The position numbers and the translations under genes are program-made. The notes under the pieces were generated by a model. The model saw nothing but the letters and a program-made list of their open reading frames with translations, did not search any database and was not told the origin of the DNA. From contig CAMWGU010000017.1 of NCBI GenBank assembly GCA_947173895.1, forward strand, positions 1-43,415: 43,415 nt of DNA, read 5' to 3'. The DNA is from an uncultured Bacteroides sp. (GTDB lineage: Bacteria; Bacteroidota; Bacteroidia; Bacteroidales; Bacteroidaceae). Of this stretch, positions 1-7,743 are shown piece by piece; the stretch's first letter is position 1, and every line of letters starts with the position of its first letter.

Positions 1-123
1 GCGGCTCATCCTTCGGCCATGCGCGGCATGACCGCCTACAGCCTGAGCCGCATCCTGCCCCAGCTGGGCGAGCGGGTGCATACGTCCAAGGGGAATGTGT
101 ATCGGGTGGTGACAATTAAATAA
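1..123 (+). CDS. C-terminal end of an unrecognised protein (cut by window edge)
   Basis: Frame 1 is open from the first base and ends at TAA 121-123, giving about 40 residues that finish in GNVYRVVTIK. The segment is GC-rich with many C- or G-ending codons, unlike the AT-rich DNA after it. I do not recognise the family. The last coding bases (88-111) recur as a 24-nt exact copy at 34288-34311, in front of the AAA-ATPase pseudogene. This suggests a family with more than one copy, or a recombination scar. That it is a gene end is inferred from the open frame and codon style only. Confidence 0.5.
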   Translation, partial: AAHPSAMRGMTAYSLSRILPQLGERVHTSKGNVYRVVTIK

Positions 124-511
124 GCAGGGGCTGTTGTGAAGTTCTTCCTATTCGGATTGACTATAATTGTGTGTATAAAGGAAATGGATACCAACCGGAA
201 ATATCCGCTGACCCTTATATTAATAACAAACCGATTGGAAGAAATTAAATACGCACTGATTTACTTCCGCCAACAGGTTAAGTTAAATATCTTAAAAAAG
301 GTCGGTATGAAACTATTGTTAGTTGGTTTACTTGAATGATATTCTATTTGTATATATCTTTGCAATCTCATCATCTTCCATTATTTTGTTTTAGCAATTG
401 CCAAAGTAAGTGGAAACATGATAAGTTCGGGTTGTTGCAGACTGTTTGGCTGTGATGGTTTGGGTCTTTTAATATTAAATCTGTGATTCACTCATTAAAA
501 CGTCGAGAGCA
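124..511. other. Intergenic region, 388 bp
   Basis: The only structure I can support here is a candidate promoter at 331-362. A GTG-initiated 67-codon frame at 136-339 has no ribosome-binding site, no recognisable domain and an erratic composition, so I do not call it a gene. Confidence 0.5.
331..362 (+). promoter_or_regulatory. Candidate Bacteroides-type promoter for the lipoprotein/crp genes
   Basis: A perfect -7 box TATCTTTG lies at 355-362. CTTG at 331-334 is 20 nt upstream, close to the TTTG -33 consensus and at the usual spacing. It would start transcription near 370, leaving a leader of about 140 nt before the small lipoprotein gene at 512. Confidence 0.4.
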
Positions 512-631
512 ATGAAACAAAGTTTCTTTATTAGTCTGTTTTTCTTATTTTTAATGTCTTCATGCCAAAATAGGAAGCTGGAATGGAAGATAGGATATGA
601 GGAAGGACAGAAATGCCGGAATGAGAATTAA
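512..631 (+). CDS. Very small lipoprotein, 39 aa
   Basis: An ATG at 512 opens a 39-codon frame ending in TAA at 629-631. The protein begins with a Lys residue, then a strongly hydrophobic segment (residues 4-15), then a lipobox-like MSSC with Cys18. It would be exported and lipid-anchored, leaving a mature peptide of about 22 residues that is charged and contains a second Cys (Cys35). It lies 15 nt upstream of the Crp/Fnr gene and could share its transcript. There is no family assignment. The textbook lipoprotein signal makes chance less likely, but at this length coding is not proven. Confidence 0.5.
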   Translation: MKQSFFISLFFLFLMSSCQNRKLEWKIGYEEGQKCRNEN

Positions 632-646
632 TAGAAGAGAAAAAGA

Positions 647-1219
647 ATGCCGATGGAGTATGTAATTAAATGTATGAGGACGCTTTGTCCGCTTTCCGAT
701 GAGACTGTGCGGGAATTGCTGGACTGTGTGACTTTATGCAAGTTTCCCAGGAAACATTTGTTGGTTAAGGCGGATGCGTTTTGTAGATATGCTTATTTTA
801 TAGAAAAGGGGTTTACCAGGTCTTACTGGATAGTGGACGGTGAGGAGATTACGACTTCTTTCATGGGGGAGGGTGGTATCATTTTCAGCATGGACGAACT
901 TTATTATAATAAGAAGAGTGAGGAATATGTGGAAACCTTGGAAGAGGTGGAGGCCTATCGTATTGCCTTGTCCGACCTTCAGCGGCTGTGGAGGACCAAT
1001 CATGAGTTGTGTTATTGGGGGTTGGTGATTCATCAGAACGAGTATCGCCGGATACACCAGAGCCACAAGGAGCGGCTGAGCCTTCCGGCCAAGGAACGTT
1101 ATGAGGCTTTTGTCAGCCAGTTTCCCAATGTGATGCAGCGTGTCAACCTGGCTTTGGTGGCTTCTTACTTGGGAGTGACACAATCTACGCTGAGCCGCCT
1201 GCGGGGCATGCACGAGTGA
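647..1219 (+). CDS. Crp/Fnr-family transcriptional regulator
   Basis: The protein has 190 residues, the usual length for the Bacteroidetes Crp/Fnr group. Residues about 15-125 form a cyclic-nucleotide-binding-type beta roll (motifs such as YFIEKGFTRSYW and EEITTSF). Residues about 160-187 form a helix-turn-helix with the recognition stretch YLGVTQSTLSRLR. There is no Fnr-type cysteine cluster, so iron-sulfur sensing is unlikely, and the ligand cannot be told. The start at 647 is followed by a second ATG two codons later, so the exact start is uncertain by 6 nt. The next gene, an acyltransferase, follows after 118 nt with its own possible -7 box (TATCTTCG at 1290-1297). Regulation of that neighbour is only a guess from position. 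Confidence 0.85.
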   Translation: MPMEYVIKCMRTLCPLSDETVRELLDCVTLCKFPRKHLLVKADAFCRYAYFIEKGFTRSYWIVDGEEITTSFMGEGGIIFSMDELYYNKKSEEYVETLEEVEAYRIALSDLQRLWRTNHELCYWGLVIHQNEYRRIHQSHKERLSLPAKERYEAFVSQFPNVMQRVNLALVASYLGVTQSTLSRLRGMHE

Positions 1220-1337
1220 GCCACCTGTCAATAAACATGTTTGCACTTCGCTTTTGACATAGGACAAATTTAGATTCGATCATAACGACTATCTTCGCAA
1301 CTGATAAATCAGTTGTTATTTTAAATAGTTAAACGTT

Positions 1338-2540
1338 ATGGATAAAGTGGATAAAAAAGCAAGCTCTTCGCTTGCGGTAAAACGCGAGGTGTGGATAGAT
1401 TGGATGCGGGTGGCTGCCTGTTTTATGGTCATGGTGGTGCATGCCATGGAACCCTTTTACATCGGTGGCCAGGGGGCATTGGTCCGGACGGAAGCAGATG
1501 CTTGGTGGGCGGCCTTCTTCAATTCGGTGGTGCGCATGTGTGTGCCGTTGTTCATCATTGCATCCAGCTATTTGCAGTTTCCGCTGCGCTACACGGCAGG
1601 TGAGTTTTTCCGCCGGAGGGTGGTCAGGGTACTGGTGCCTTTTGCGGTGTGGTCATTGCTCTATGCGCTTCTCAACGGCGATCCTGCGGCCAATCTGTAT
1701 GGTTTGCTGTTCAACTTCGATTATTGTGCCGGCCATTTGTGGTTCGTATATATGCTGATAGGCATTTATCTGTTGATGCCGATGCTCTCTCCGTGGGCTG
1801 TGCGGGTGGGTAAGCGCGAGTTGCAGGCTTATCTGGCAGTGTGTTTCTTTACCACTCTGTTTCCTTTGTTGCGCGATTGGATCTCATCGGAATCCCCGAC
1901 CGTGATACTGGGATCTACCGGCATTCCCCGTCAGGCCTTGTATCCGTTGTGGGGTGAATGTAGTTGGAATTCATACGGTCTTTTCTATTATTTCAGTGGT
2001 TTTATAGGTTATTTGTTGCTGGGGCTTTATTTCCGCCGGTTTGCTCCGGTGCATTCGTGGGGCAGGACGCTGGCGGTGGCTTTGCCCTGCTGGCTGGCGG
2101 GCTTTGCCGTGGTGATGGTCGGATTCCTGCGCCGTGTCCTGTCGATGGCAGACGGATGTTTTCCTGTAGGCGGAGGGCTGGATACGATGATTGTGTGGGA
2201 GACCACATGGTGCAACGATACGATAGGGGTGGCCTTGATGACGGTGGGCACGGTGATGATGTTTCGCCGGGTGACCGCTTCTGGCCGCTTCTATGTCCGG
2301 TGGCTGATGCCGGTGTCGCAAGCCAGCTATGGCATGTATCTGTCTCATATCTTGGTCCTTTCGGCGGTGTCGGGCTTTTTGTGCAGCCGATTGGGAATGG
2401 GGGAGGATGGCGTGTTGGGCGAAGTGTGGACCACGCCTGTGCAGATTGTGGGTAGTGCTTGCCTTTCGTTTGTGGTAGTGGCCGTTTGCTGTGTAGGGCT
2501 GCGCCGGATACCTGGTTTGGGCAAGTATCTGGTGGGGTAG
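1338..2540 (+). CDS. Acyltransferase 3 family integral membrane protein
   Basis: This 400-residue, very hydrophobic protein has about ten predicted membrane segments. The N-terminal pattern REVWIDWMRV followed by HAMEPF places the conserved catalytic-type His at residue 35, as in the OafA/OatA acyltransferase-3 family. These enzymes move acyl groups (often acetyl) across the inner membrane onto cell-surface sugars. The acceptor cannot be inferred here because no polysaccharide genes are adjacent. It has a weak upstream -7 box at 1290-1297, and its stop is followed directly by a TonB-plug gene remnant. Family assignment is firm; substrate is unknown. Confidence 0.85.
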   Translation: MDKVDKKASSSLAVKREVWIDWMRVAACFMVMVVHAMEPFYIGGQGALVRTEADAWWAAFFNSVVRMCVPLFIIASSYLQFPLRYTAGEFFRRRVVRVLVPFAVWSLLYALLNGDPAANLYGLLFNFDYCAGHLWFVYMLIGIYLLMPMLSPWAVRVGKRELQAYLAVCFFTTLFPLLRDWISSESPTVILGSTGIPRQALYPLWGECSWNSYGLFYYFSGFIGYLLLGLYFRRFAPVHSWGRTLAVALPCWLAGFAVVMVGFLRRVLSMADGCFPVGGGLDTMIVWETTWCNDTIGVALMTVGTVMMFRRVTASGRFYVRWLMPVSQASYGMYLSHILVLSAVSGFLCSRLGMGEDGVLGEVWTTPVQIVGSACLSFVVVAVCCVGLRRIPGLGKYLVG

Positions 2541-2586
2541 CGGTACTCTATGAAAACCAACTCTTTTGTTTCCTTGCCATTCCGAT

Positions 2587-2781
2587 GTGATAGCCAAGAT
2601 GCCCGGCATGGAGGTCAAGCCCGATGGCCAAATCAGTTTCAACGGGAAAGCCATCAATAAGTTCTACATCGAGGGGATGGATCTGATGGGAGACCGTTAC
2701 GCGCTGGCTTCCGGCAATCTGTTGCGCAAGCGGGTGAAGTCGGTGGAAGTGCTTCGGAACCATCAGCTTGTAAATGCTTGA
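2587..2781 (+). pseudogene. Remnant of a TonB-dependent/carboxypeptidase-regulatory outer-membrane protein
   Basis: About 65 codons, ending at TGA 2779-2781, read KMPGMEVKPDGQISFNGKAI and then FYIEGMDLMGDRYALASGN and SVEVLRNHQ. This matches the plug region of Bacteroides outer-membrane receptors, where the gene product names its own plug loop. Full proteins of this type run to roughly 700-900 residues. Here the N-terminal signal and regulatory domain and the whole barrel are missing, and no sensible start codon exists. It lies between the acyltransferase gene and the BlaI operators, so it is probably a deletion scar left when the flanking genes were brought together. Identification is from memory of the family. 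Confidence 0.6.
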
Positions 2782-2798
2782 ATAGCTCTGTTATGCAA

Positions 2799-2868
2799 GT
2801 AAACTAAAGCTTTTAGTTTACTTTAACTATAAAGATTAGTTTGATAACTAAAACTTTTAGTTAATTTG
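2799..2868 (+). promoter_or_regulatory. Two palindromic operators overlapping the blaI-like promoter
   Basis: Palindrome 1 (2799-2821) has 10-bp arms GTAAACTAAA and TTTAGTTTAC around a 3-nt centre. Palindrome 2 (2845-2863) has 9-bp arms TAACTAAAA and TTTTAGTTA around one base. Both share the half-site ACTAAA, and their centres are 44 bp apart (about four helical turns). TTTG at 2840-2843 and TTAATTTG at 2861-2868 resemble -33 and -7 boxes, with operator 2 between and overlapping them. This is the expected layout for autorepression by the winged-helix repressor encoded at 2889; BlaI/MecI proteins bind dyad operators in their own promoters. Confidence 0.75.
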
Positions 2869-2888
2869 CGGTAAACAAAAAGGAGATT

Positions 2889-3251
2889 ATGAAAACATTG
2901 ACAGCAAAGGAAGAGGAAATTATGGGTTATTTCTGGGAAAAAGGCCCATTGTTTGTGAAACAGTTACTCGATTTCTATGAGGAGCCGCGTCCGCACTTCA
3001 ATACTCTGTCCACCATCGTCAGAGGGCTGGAGGAGAAAGGTTTTCTCAATCACGAGGCGTTCGGGAATACTTACCAATATTATGCGGTGGTGAGCCGTGA
3101 TGACTTCAAGAAGAAGACATTGAAGGGGGTTATCAGCAAATATTTCAATAATTCTTATTTGGGAGCAGTCTCTTCGTTGGTAAGGGAAGAGGAGATTTCG
3201 CTGGATGAGCTGAAGCAGTTGATTCGCGAGGTGGAGAACGCGCATAAGTAG
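2889..3251 (+). CDS. BlaI/MecI-family winged-helix repressor
   Basis: At 120 residues this has the standard family length. The N-terminal winged helix (about 1-75) includes LTAKEEEIMGYFWEKGP and the recognition helix region HFNTLSTIVRGLEEKGFL. The C-terminal half is the dimerisation part that the partner protease cleaves in classical systems. An AGGAG ribosome-binding site lies just before the ATG. Two palindromes in its promoter imply autorepression. The next gene, 36 nt downstream, encodes the M56 sensor, so this is a BlaI-BlaR1-type pair. In Bacteroidetes such pairs usually control envelope genes, and no beta-lactamase is present here. Confidence 0.9.
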   Translation: MKTLTAKEEEIMGYFWEKGPLFVKQLLDFYEEPRPHFNTLSTIVRGLEEKGFLNHEAFGNTYQYYAVVSRDDFKKKTLKGVISKYFNNSYLGAVSSLVREEEISLDELKQLIREVENAHK

Positions 3252-3287
3252 CATTCGGGTAAAGGGAATCATTAAAAGAGAGAGGAT

Positions 3288-5129
3288 ATGGGAGCTTTTT
3301 TCGTATATATAGTGAAATCATCGGTTTGCCTGGCGGTGTTTTATTTGTTCTACCGGCTGTTGTTGAGTCGCGAGACATTCCATCGTTTCAATCGCATTGC
3401 CCTGTTGGGGATATTGGTGTTGTCCTGTGTCATTCCGTTTGTGGAGGTGACAGTGGAATCTACAGGAGTGGGCCAACAATGGCTCACATGGGAAGAAATG
3501 ATGTTGATGGCAGATTTCGGCCAGGCCGTCATGGCGGAGGATGCTCCTGTGTCCGCTTTCGGATGGCGTGAGGTGTCGCTGATGGTCTATGTGCTGGGCA
3601 TTGTGTTTTTCTGCCTGCGCAACCTGTGGTCGCTGGGCCGTATGCTGAAGCTGATAAAGGGGGGGAGATGGACCCGTCAGGCGAATGGCATCAGGCTGAT
3701 TACCCATCAAAAAGCAATAGCTCCGTTCAGTTGGATGCAGTTTGTGGTGATATCCGAAAAAGATTTGGAAGAGAACGGCAGGGAAATACTGGCGCACGAG
3801 TATGCCCATATCCGCAAGAGGCATTCCGTCGATTTGCTGATAGCGGATATTTGCATCTTCTTTCAATGGTTCAATCCCGCCTCTTGGCTGTTGAAGCAGG
3901 AGTTGCAGAACATACACGAGTTTGAGGCAGACGAAAGCGTGATAGAACAAGGCATTGACGCGAAGAGATATCAGTTATTATTAATAAAAAAAGCTGTTGG
4001 CACAAGGCTCTACTCTATGGCCAACAGCTTCAATCACAGTTCACTTAAAAAACGTATTACTATGATGTTGAAAAAGAAATCCAATCCGTGGGCACGGCTT
4101 AAGTACCTTTATGTACTTCCGTTGGCAGCTGTTGCGGTAGCTGCTTTCGCCCGTCCCGAAATCTCGACTGAATTGAATGAGATTTCAGCCCTCAAAGTTA
4201 ACGATTTGGCGGCAATGGTGAAAACCGAAGAAGTTAAAAGTTTTGAAACGGTTCCTGTTTCTGGTCAGGAGAAGAAAGTCAAGGTGAAGGGAAATATCCG
4301 TGATAAGGCGGATAACTCTCCAATGGTGGGAGTTGCCGTGATTGTCAAGGGAACGACGACTGGCAGTGTGACCGACTTAGACGGTAATTTTGCGTTGGAA
4401 ATACCCGAGGGAAGTACCTTGGTATGCTCTTACGTGGGGTATGGCACGAAAGAATTCCTTGTGCGTCCGGGAGTGACCGAGATAAACGGTGTGATGGAGA
4501 AAGACAATTCGGACGCAGCCGGGCAGACCAAGCGTGAAGTGAGGGTCGTTGGTATTGGAGAACAGAAAGGCATGGATTCTACTCCTGTTTTTCAGGTAGT
4601 GGAAGAAATGCCTGAGTTCCCGGGCGGCATGGCGGAATGTTTGAAATTTCTAGCACAGAACATCAAGTATCCGGTAGAAGCCCAACAGGAGGGAATACAG
4701 GGAAAAGTCATTGCGCAATTTGTGGTAGAGAAGGACGGGAGCATCTCCAATCCGATAGTGCTACGGAGCATTGACCCTCGGTTGGACGGTGAGGCTATCC
4801 GGGTGGTTTCCATCATGCCCAAGTGGAAACCGGGCATGCAGGAGGGGCAACTCGTGCGTGTGAAATACACGATTCCCATCTCTTTCAGTTTGAACAAGAA
4901 AGAACCTTCGGAGGTGGCATCGATGGATATGGACATTCGTTTTGATGGTAAGCGTCCTTTGGTTGTGATGGATGGGCAGAAAGTAGCTTGGGACACCATA
5001 CAACGTCTTGACCCGAGCAAGATTGAAAGTTTCCATATATTGGGAGAATCGCGGACGAAAGAGTCTTACGGCGAGGAAGGAAAAGATGGAGTGATACTGA
5101 TTACAACCAAGAAGGAAAAGAAAAAATAG
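3288..5129 (+). CDS. BlaR1-like M56 metallopeptidase sensor with CarboxypepD-regulatory and TonB C-terminal domains
   Basis: The protein has 613 residues. Membrane segments lie near 5-25, 36-54 and 93-112, with a fourth near 272-290. The zinc-peptidase signature HEYAH is at 170-174, and a likely third ligand region HEFEAD lies at 210-215. After the last membrane helix come a carboxypeptidase-regulatory-like beta domain (about 328-412), a TonB C-terminal domain (about 440-535, starting MPEFPGGM) and a plug-like tail (about 555-610, with VVMDGQKV and GVILITTKK). The M56 part should cleave the BlaI-like repressor when an envelope signal arrives. The periplasmic tail replaces the penicillin-sensor domain of classical BlaR1, so the signal is probably not a beta-lactam. 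It is probably co-transcribed with the TPR gene 6 nt downstream. Confidence 0.85.
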   Translation: MGAFFVYIVKSSVCLAVFYLFYRLLLSRETFHRFNRIALLGILVLSCVIPFVEVTVESTGVGQQWLTWEEMMLMADFGQAVMAEDAPVSAFGWREVSLMVYVLGIVFFCLRNLWSLGRMLKLIKGGRWTRQANGIRLITHQKAIAPFSWMQFVVISEKDLEENGREILAHEYAHIRKRHSVDLLIADICIFFQWFNPASWLLKQELQNIHEFEADESVIEQGIDAKRYQLLLIKKAVGTRLYSMANSFNHSSLKKRITMMLKKKSNPWARLKYLYVLPLAAVAVAAFARPEISTELNEISALKVNDLAAMVKTEEVKSFETVPVSGQEKKVKVKGNIRDKADNSPMVGVAVIVKGTTTGSVTDLDGNFALEIPEGSTLVCSYVGYGTKEFLVRPGVTEINGVMEKDNSDAAGQTKREVRVVGIGEQKGMDSTPVFQVVEEMPEFPGGMAECLKFLAQNIKYPVEAQQEGIQGKVIAQFVVEKDGSISNPIVLRSIDPRLDGEAIRVVSIMPKWKPGMQEGQLVRVKYTIPISFSLNKKEPSEVASMDMDIRFDGKRPLVVMDGQKVAWDTIQRLDPSKIESFHILGESRTKESYGEEGKDGVILITTKKEKKK

Positions 5130-5135
5130 AACGCT

Positions 5136-6452
5136 ATGAAGAAATTTGTAACACTGCTGCTATGCACCATTTCCCTTTCGTTGTTCGCTCAGGTGGACGA
5201 TGAAATCCGTCGGGCAATGGACCGTTGCGACTATGAGGCGGTCATCCGGTTGATAGGATCCGATGCGCAGGATTCATTGTCGTTGATGGTCAAAGCTCAG
5301 GCACTGAAAGCAATGAACCGTTATCCGGAAGCGATAAAGTCATTGAACTCTTTAATAATGAAAGACAGCACAAACACGAAAGTCCTGACAGATTTGGCTG
5401 AGTGTTACAAATTGATGGGTAATTTCCGTCGGGCGGCCGACTGTTTTCAAAAGGCGGTGAGTCTGCAACCGGATAATACGTATTTCCGGTTGCAGGTCAT
5501 ACGCTCCTTGCTGGCATCCGAGAACTATGAGGAGGCACGGACGGCGTGTCACGGATGGCTGGAGCGCGACACCTTGTCGGCCACAGGATATAAGTATTTG
5601 GGGCAGGCATACGAGGGATTGCAGGATTTGGTCAGTGCTTTTTCTAGTTATAACGCCGCTTATCGGCGCGACTCGCTGGATGGTCAGACGGTGGCGCGCA
5701 TTGCGGGTTTCTTCAATAATAACCAGCAGTTCGGTGATGCGGTAGAGGTGACGGAACATTATCGTTTGTCCGATACCACCCACATCGATGTGAATCGTCA
5801 GAATGCAAAAGCCTATTGCATGCTGAAGGAATATGGCACGGCGGTGAATCGTTATGAGGCATTGAAAAATCTGGGCGACCGCAGTTTCCTTACTCTTTAT
5901 TATTTGGGGGTGTCTCATTATGGCGATGGCTGGTTCTATGGTGCGTACGACAACCTGAAGGAGGCTTATCGGAAGAATTCGATGGATGTGAATGTGCTCT
6001 ATTACTTGGCAAAGGCAGCGGCACGTACTTCGTGGAAAAAAGAAGGGGCGGAGTATATGGAGGAGGCATTCCGCATAGCCGTCCCTACCGACAGCATGAT
6101 GGTGCGCCTGTATGACGGATTGGCCGAATGTTACGGCCATGCGGGAAACACGCTGAAGAAGGTGGAGGCGTTGGAGAAACTTTATACCTATACCCGGCAG
6201 AGCATGCTTTTGTATAAGATAGCTAACCTCTATGACTGGAAAGAGGATGCAAAGAATGCCATCCGTTATTATGAGAAATACATGGCTACTGTCCCCGAGG
6301 ATCAGCGTTATGCCTTGGACGAGAATGGCAATCCGGTGGAGGATGATACCAGAATCACGTATTATCAGCGTGCGTGGAAGCGCGTCAAGGCCATCAAGGA
6401 GGAAGGTTTCTTTAGAGGAGATATAGTAAAAAGGGTATTTGAAAGCAAGTAA
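5136..6452 (+). CDS. Secreted TPR-repeat protein
   Basis: This is a 438-residue protein with a cleavable-type signal peptide (residues 1-18, LSLFA then Q). The rest is a chain of tetratricopeptide repeats, with recognisable units such as KALNRYPEAIKSL-like at about 50-75, LAECYKLMGNFRRAADCFQKA near 88-108 and YKYLGQAYEGLQDLVSAF near 150. It would sit in the periplasm or on an outer-membrane inner face as a protein-protein scaffold. It begins 6 nt after the BlaR1-like gene, so it is very likely part of the same operon and under BlaI-type control. It ends before a strong hairpin terminator at 6551. The partner is unknown. Confidence 0.8.
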   Translation: MKKFVTLLLCTISLSLFAQVDDEIRRAMDRCDYEAVIRLIGSDAQDSLSLMVKAQALKAMNRYPEAIKSLNSLIMKDSTNTKVLTDLAECYKLMGNFRRAADCFQKAVSLQPDNTYFRLQVIRSLLASENYEEARTACHGWLERDTLSATGYKYLGQAYEGLQDLVSAFSSYNAAYRRDSLDGQTVARIAGFFNNNQQFGDAVEVTEHYRLSDTTHIDVNRQNAKAYCMLKEYGTAVNRYEALKNLGDRSFLTLYYLGVSHYGDGWFYGAYDNLKEAYRKNSMDVNVLYYLAKAAARTSWKKEGAEYMEEAFRIAVPTDSMMVRLYDGLAECYGHAGNTLKKVEALEKLYTYTRQSMLLYKIANLYDWKEDAKNAIRYYEKYMATVPEDQRYALDENGNPVEDDTRITYYQRAWKRVKAIKEEGFFRGDIVKRVFESK

Positions 6453-6550
6453 GCGTGTCGGGAAGGCAAAGATGACGTTTCCCCCTCTGATTTCGTAGGG
6501 ATGGAACAGGAGGAAAGTCCCTGAAATCTTCTTGTGTCGTGTTGTCATAA

Positions 6551-6597
6551 CACACGTGCGTATGTGTAATTTTTCACATGCGTACGTGTGTTTTTTT
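6551..6597 (+). terminator. Intrinsic terminator after the TPR gene
   Basis: A 16-bp stem pairs 6551-6566 (CACACGTGCGTATGTG) with 6575-6590 (CACATGCGTACGTGTG). In RNA two pairs are G-U wobbles. The loop is 8 nt and seven T residues follow at 6591-6597. The CGTACGTGTG core resembles the units of the 22-bp array at 15322, so this terminator may belong to the same repeat family. Confidence 0.75.
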
Positions 6598-6828
6598 ATG
6601 AATGTGCGTATCATATCCTGTTGTTATTAAAGGACCGTATACCTATCCTTAACCCCGCCCTACTTTACTACTAAGGGATTTCTGCCTGTTAGGTAGTATC
6701 TCCCAAGCGTATGAAAAGGGTTAGGCATTAGCAAGAGAGAGTTTACGCAATAGGCCGCAATGAAGTGAAGAAACCAAACAGAGACGTTAAGTTATATCGA
6801 ATTGAGGTTAAAATATTCATTTGTTTCA

Positions 6829-6859
6829 TTCGGTCGACAGATTTATATTGGTATCTTTG
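6829..6859 (+). promoter_or_regulatory. Promoter of the membrane-protein gene at 6883
   Basis: The -7 box TATCTTTG is at 6852-6859. TTCG at 6829-6832 lies 19 nt upstream as a weak -33 box. The predicted start would give a leader of only about 15-20 nt before the ATG at 6883. Confidence 0.5.
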
Positions 6860-6882
6860 GCGTGCAAAACCAAATATAGAAT

Positions 6883-7650
6883 ATGAAGAACTGGGTTACA
6901 AAATTGTTGTTATTGCTTTTTATTCCCGCTTTGGGGGGAATGTTGTTTGCAGTCATTCTAGGTTATAATTCAAGTGGATGGTTACAGATTGCTGCTTATG
7001 TACTTCCTCCGTTGCTCGCTTTAGTGGGAAGTATTTATGTGTTCAGATTAAAATGGAAGGCTTTTTTTGTCATACTGATGGTGATTGCCGGCATTGCTTT
7101 CAATGTTCCTTTGCAAAACTGGCTTTTTCATTCGGCCGACGATGTGGTACACTATGCTTCCATCACCGACTTATACAATGCAGATCAGCGCGTGCTTTAT
7201 TTCACATTCGACACACTGGAAGTGGATTATGCCAGAAGAAGTAATGTGACCGTTACCCGCGAGGTAACTCGTAAAATGGGGCGTCATCGCTACCGTAAGG
7301 AGCGGAGGCAATACCACTATTCGGTGGTTCCGGTGTTTGCCGACTCCTTGCCTCGTCATCAGTATGCCAATCGGGAAGTTAAAGCGTGGGTGGTTCCGGT
7401 GAAGCACGAAAAGGGGACTCCTGTTATTTGCTATGAGCGTTGTCTTTTTGATCTGGATGGTTATCAGAAGGCTATTGACAAGTCCCGTTGCAGGCTTCAT
7501 CATTCTCAAGCTCCGGTCATACGTCCTTTGTACTCACAGTTCATCACACGGCATGAATGGAAGGGTATTTTCCTTCAAACTGCGTGGATCGTGCTTTCTG
7601 TGCTGATTGTGTTGGGGATGGTGTTGAATCATAGGGAAAGCAGGAAATAA
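6883..7650 (+). CDS. Unknown integral membrane protein, 255 aa
   Basis: Three hydrophobic segments occur near residues 5-27, 33-52 and 58-78. A soluble portion of about 150 residues, rich in Arg, His and Tyr, follows (about 82-230), and a final membrane helix lies at about 232-250. The soluble part would then form one loop between helices 3 and 4. I do not recognise a family. It has its own promoter and is followed by a hairpin shared with the convergent fucosidase gene, so it appears to be a single-gene unit. Confidence 0.7.
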   Translation: MKNWVTKLLLLLFIPALGGMLFAVILGYNSSGWLQIAAYVLPPLLALVGSIYVFRLKWKAFFVILMVIAGIAFNVPLQNWLFHSADDVVHYASITDLYNADQRVLYFTFDTLEVDYARRSNVTVTREVTRKMGRHRYRKERRQYHYSVVPVFADSLPRHQYANREVKAWVVPVKHEKGTPVICYERCLFDLDGYQKAIDKSRCRLHHSQAPVIRPLYSQFITRHEWKGIFLQTAWIVLSVLIVLGMVLNHRESRK

Positions 7651-7659
7651 AATTAGGAA

Positions 7660-7727
7660 ACACCAAGTCCTGTAAGCTTTGTCCATTTCTGTGATAGGCC
7701 GAATGGTGTGGTTGCAGGGCTTGGTGT
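7660..7727. terminator. Long-loop hairpin between convergent genes
   Basis: ACACCAAGTCCTG (7660-7672) pairs with CAGGGCTTGGTGT (7715-7727) with one wobble, across a 42-nt loop. It sits exactly between the stop codons of two convergent genes, which suggests bidirectional termination. There is no clear T-run on either side, so the function is inferred from position. Confidence 0.45.
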
Positions 7728-7743
7728 GTCATATATCGGTTGC

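Larger units (their letters stand above)
6453..6882. other. Intergenic region, 430 bp
   Basis: It holds a terminator hairpin (6551-6597) and a promoter (6829-6859). In between, TACTAC near 6668 and GTAGTA near 6693 form a weak dyad. I see no gene: a 67-codon frame at 6765-6968 overlaps the true start of the next gene in another frame. Confidence 0.5.

Noticed and set aside
136..339. GTG-initiated 67-codon frame
   Set aside because: No ribosome-binding site or family trait; it contains mixed hydrophobic and charged sequence without pattern.
2889..5129. Beta-lactam resistance operon
   Set aside because: No beta-lactamase or penicillin-sensor domain is present; the sensor tail is of TonB type.
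5352..6614. Antisense frame (420 codons) over the TPR gene
   Set aside because: It is a shadow of a signal-peptide-bearing TPR protein and includes the terminator.
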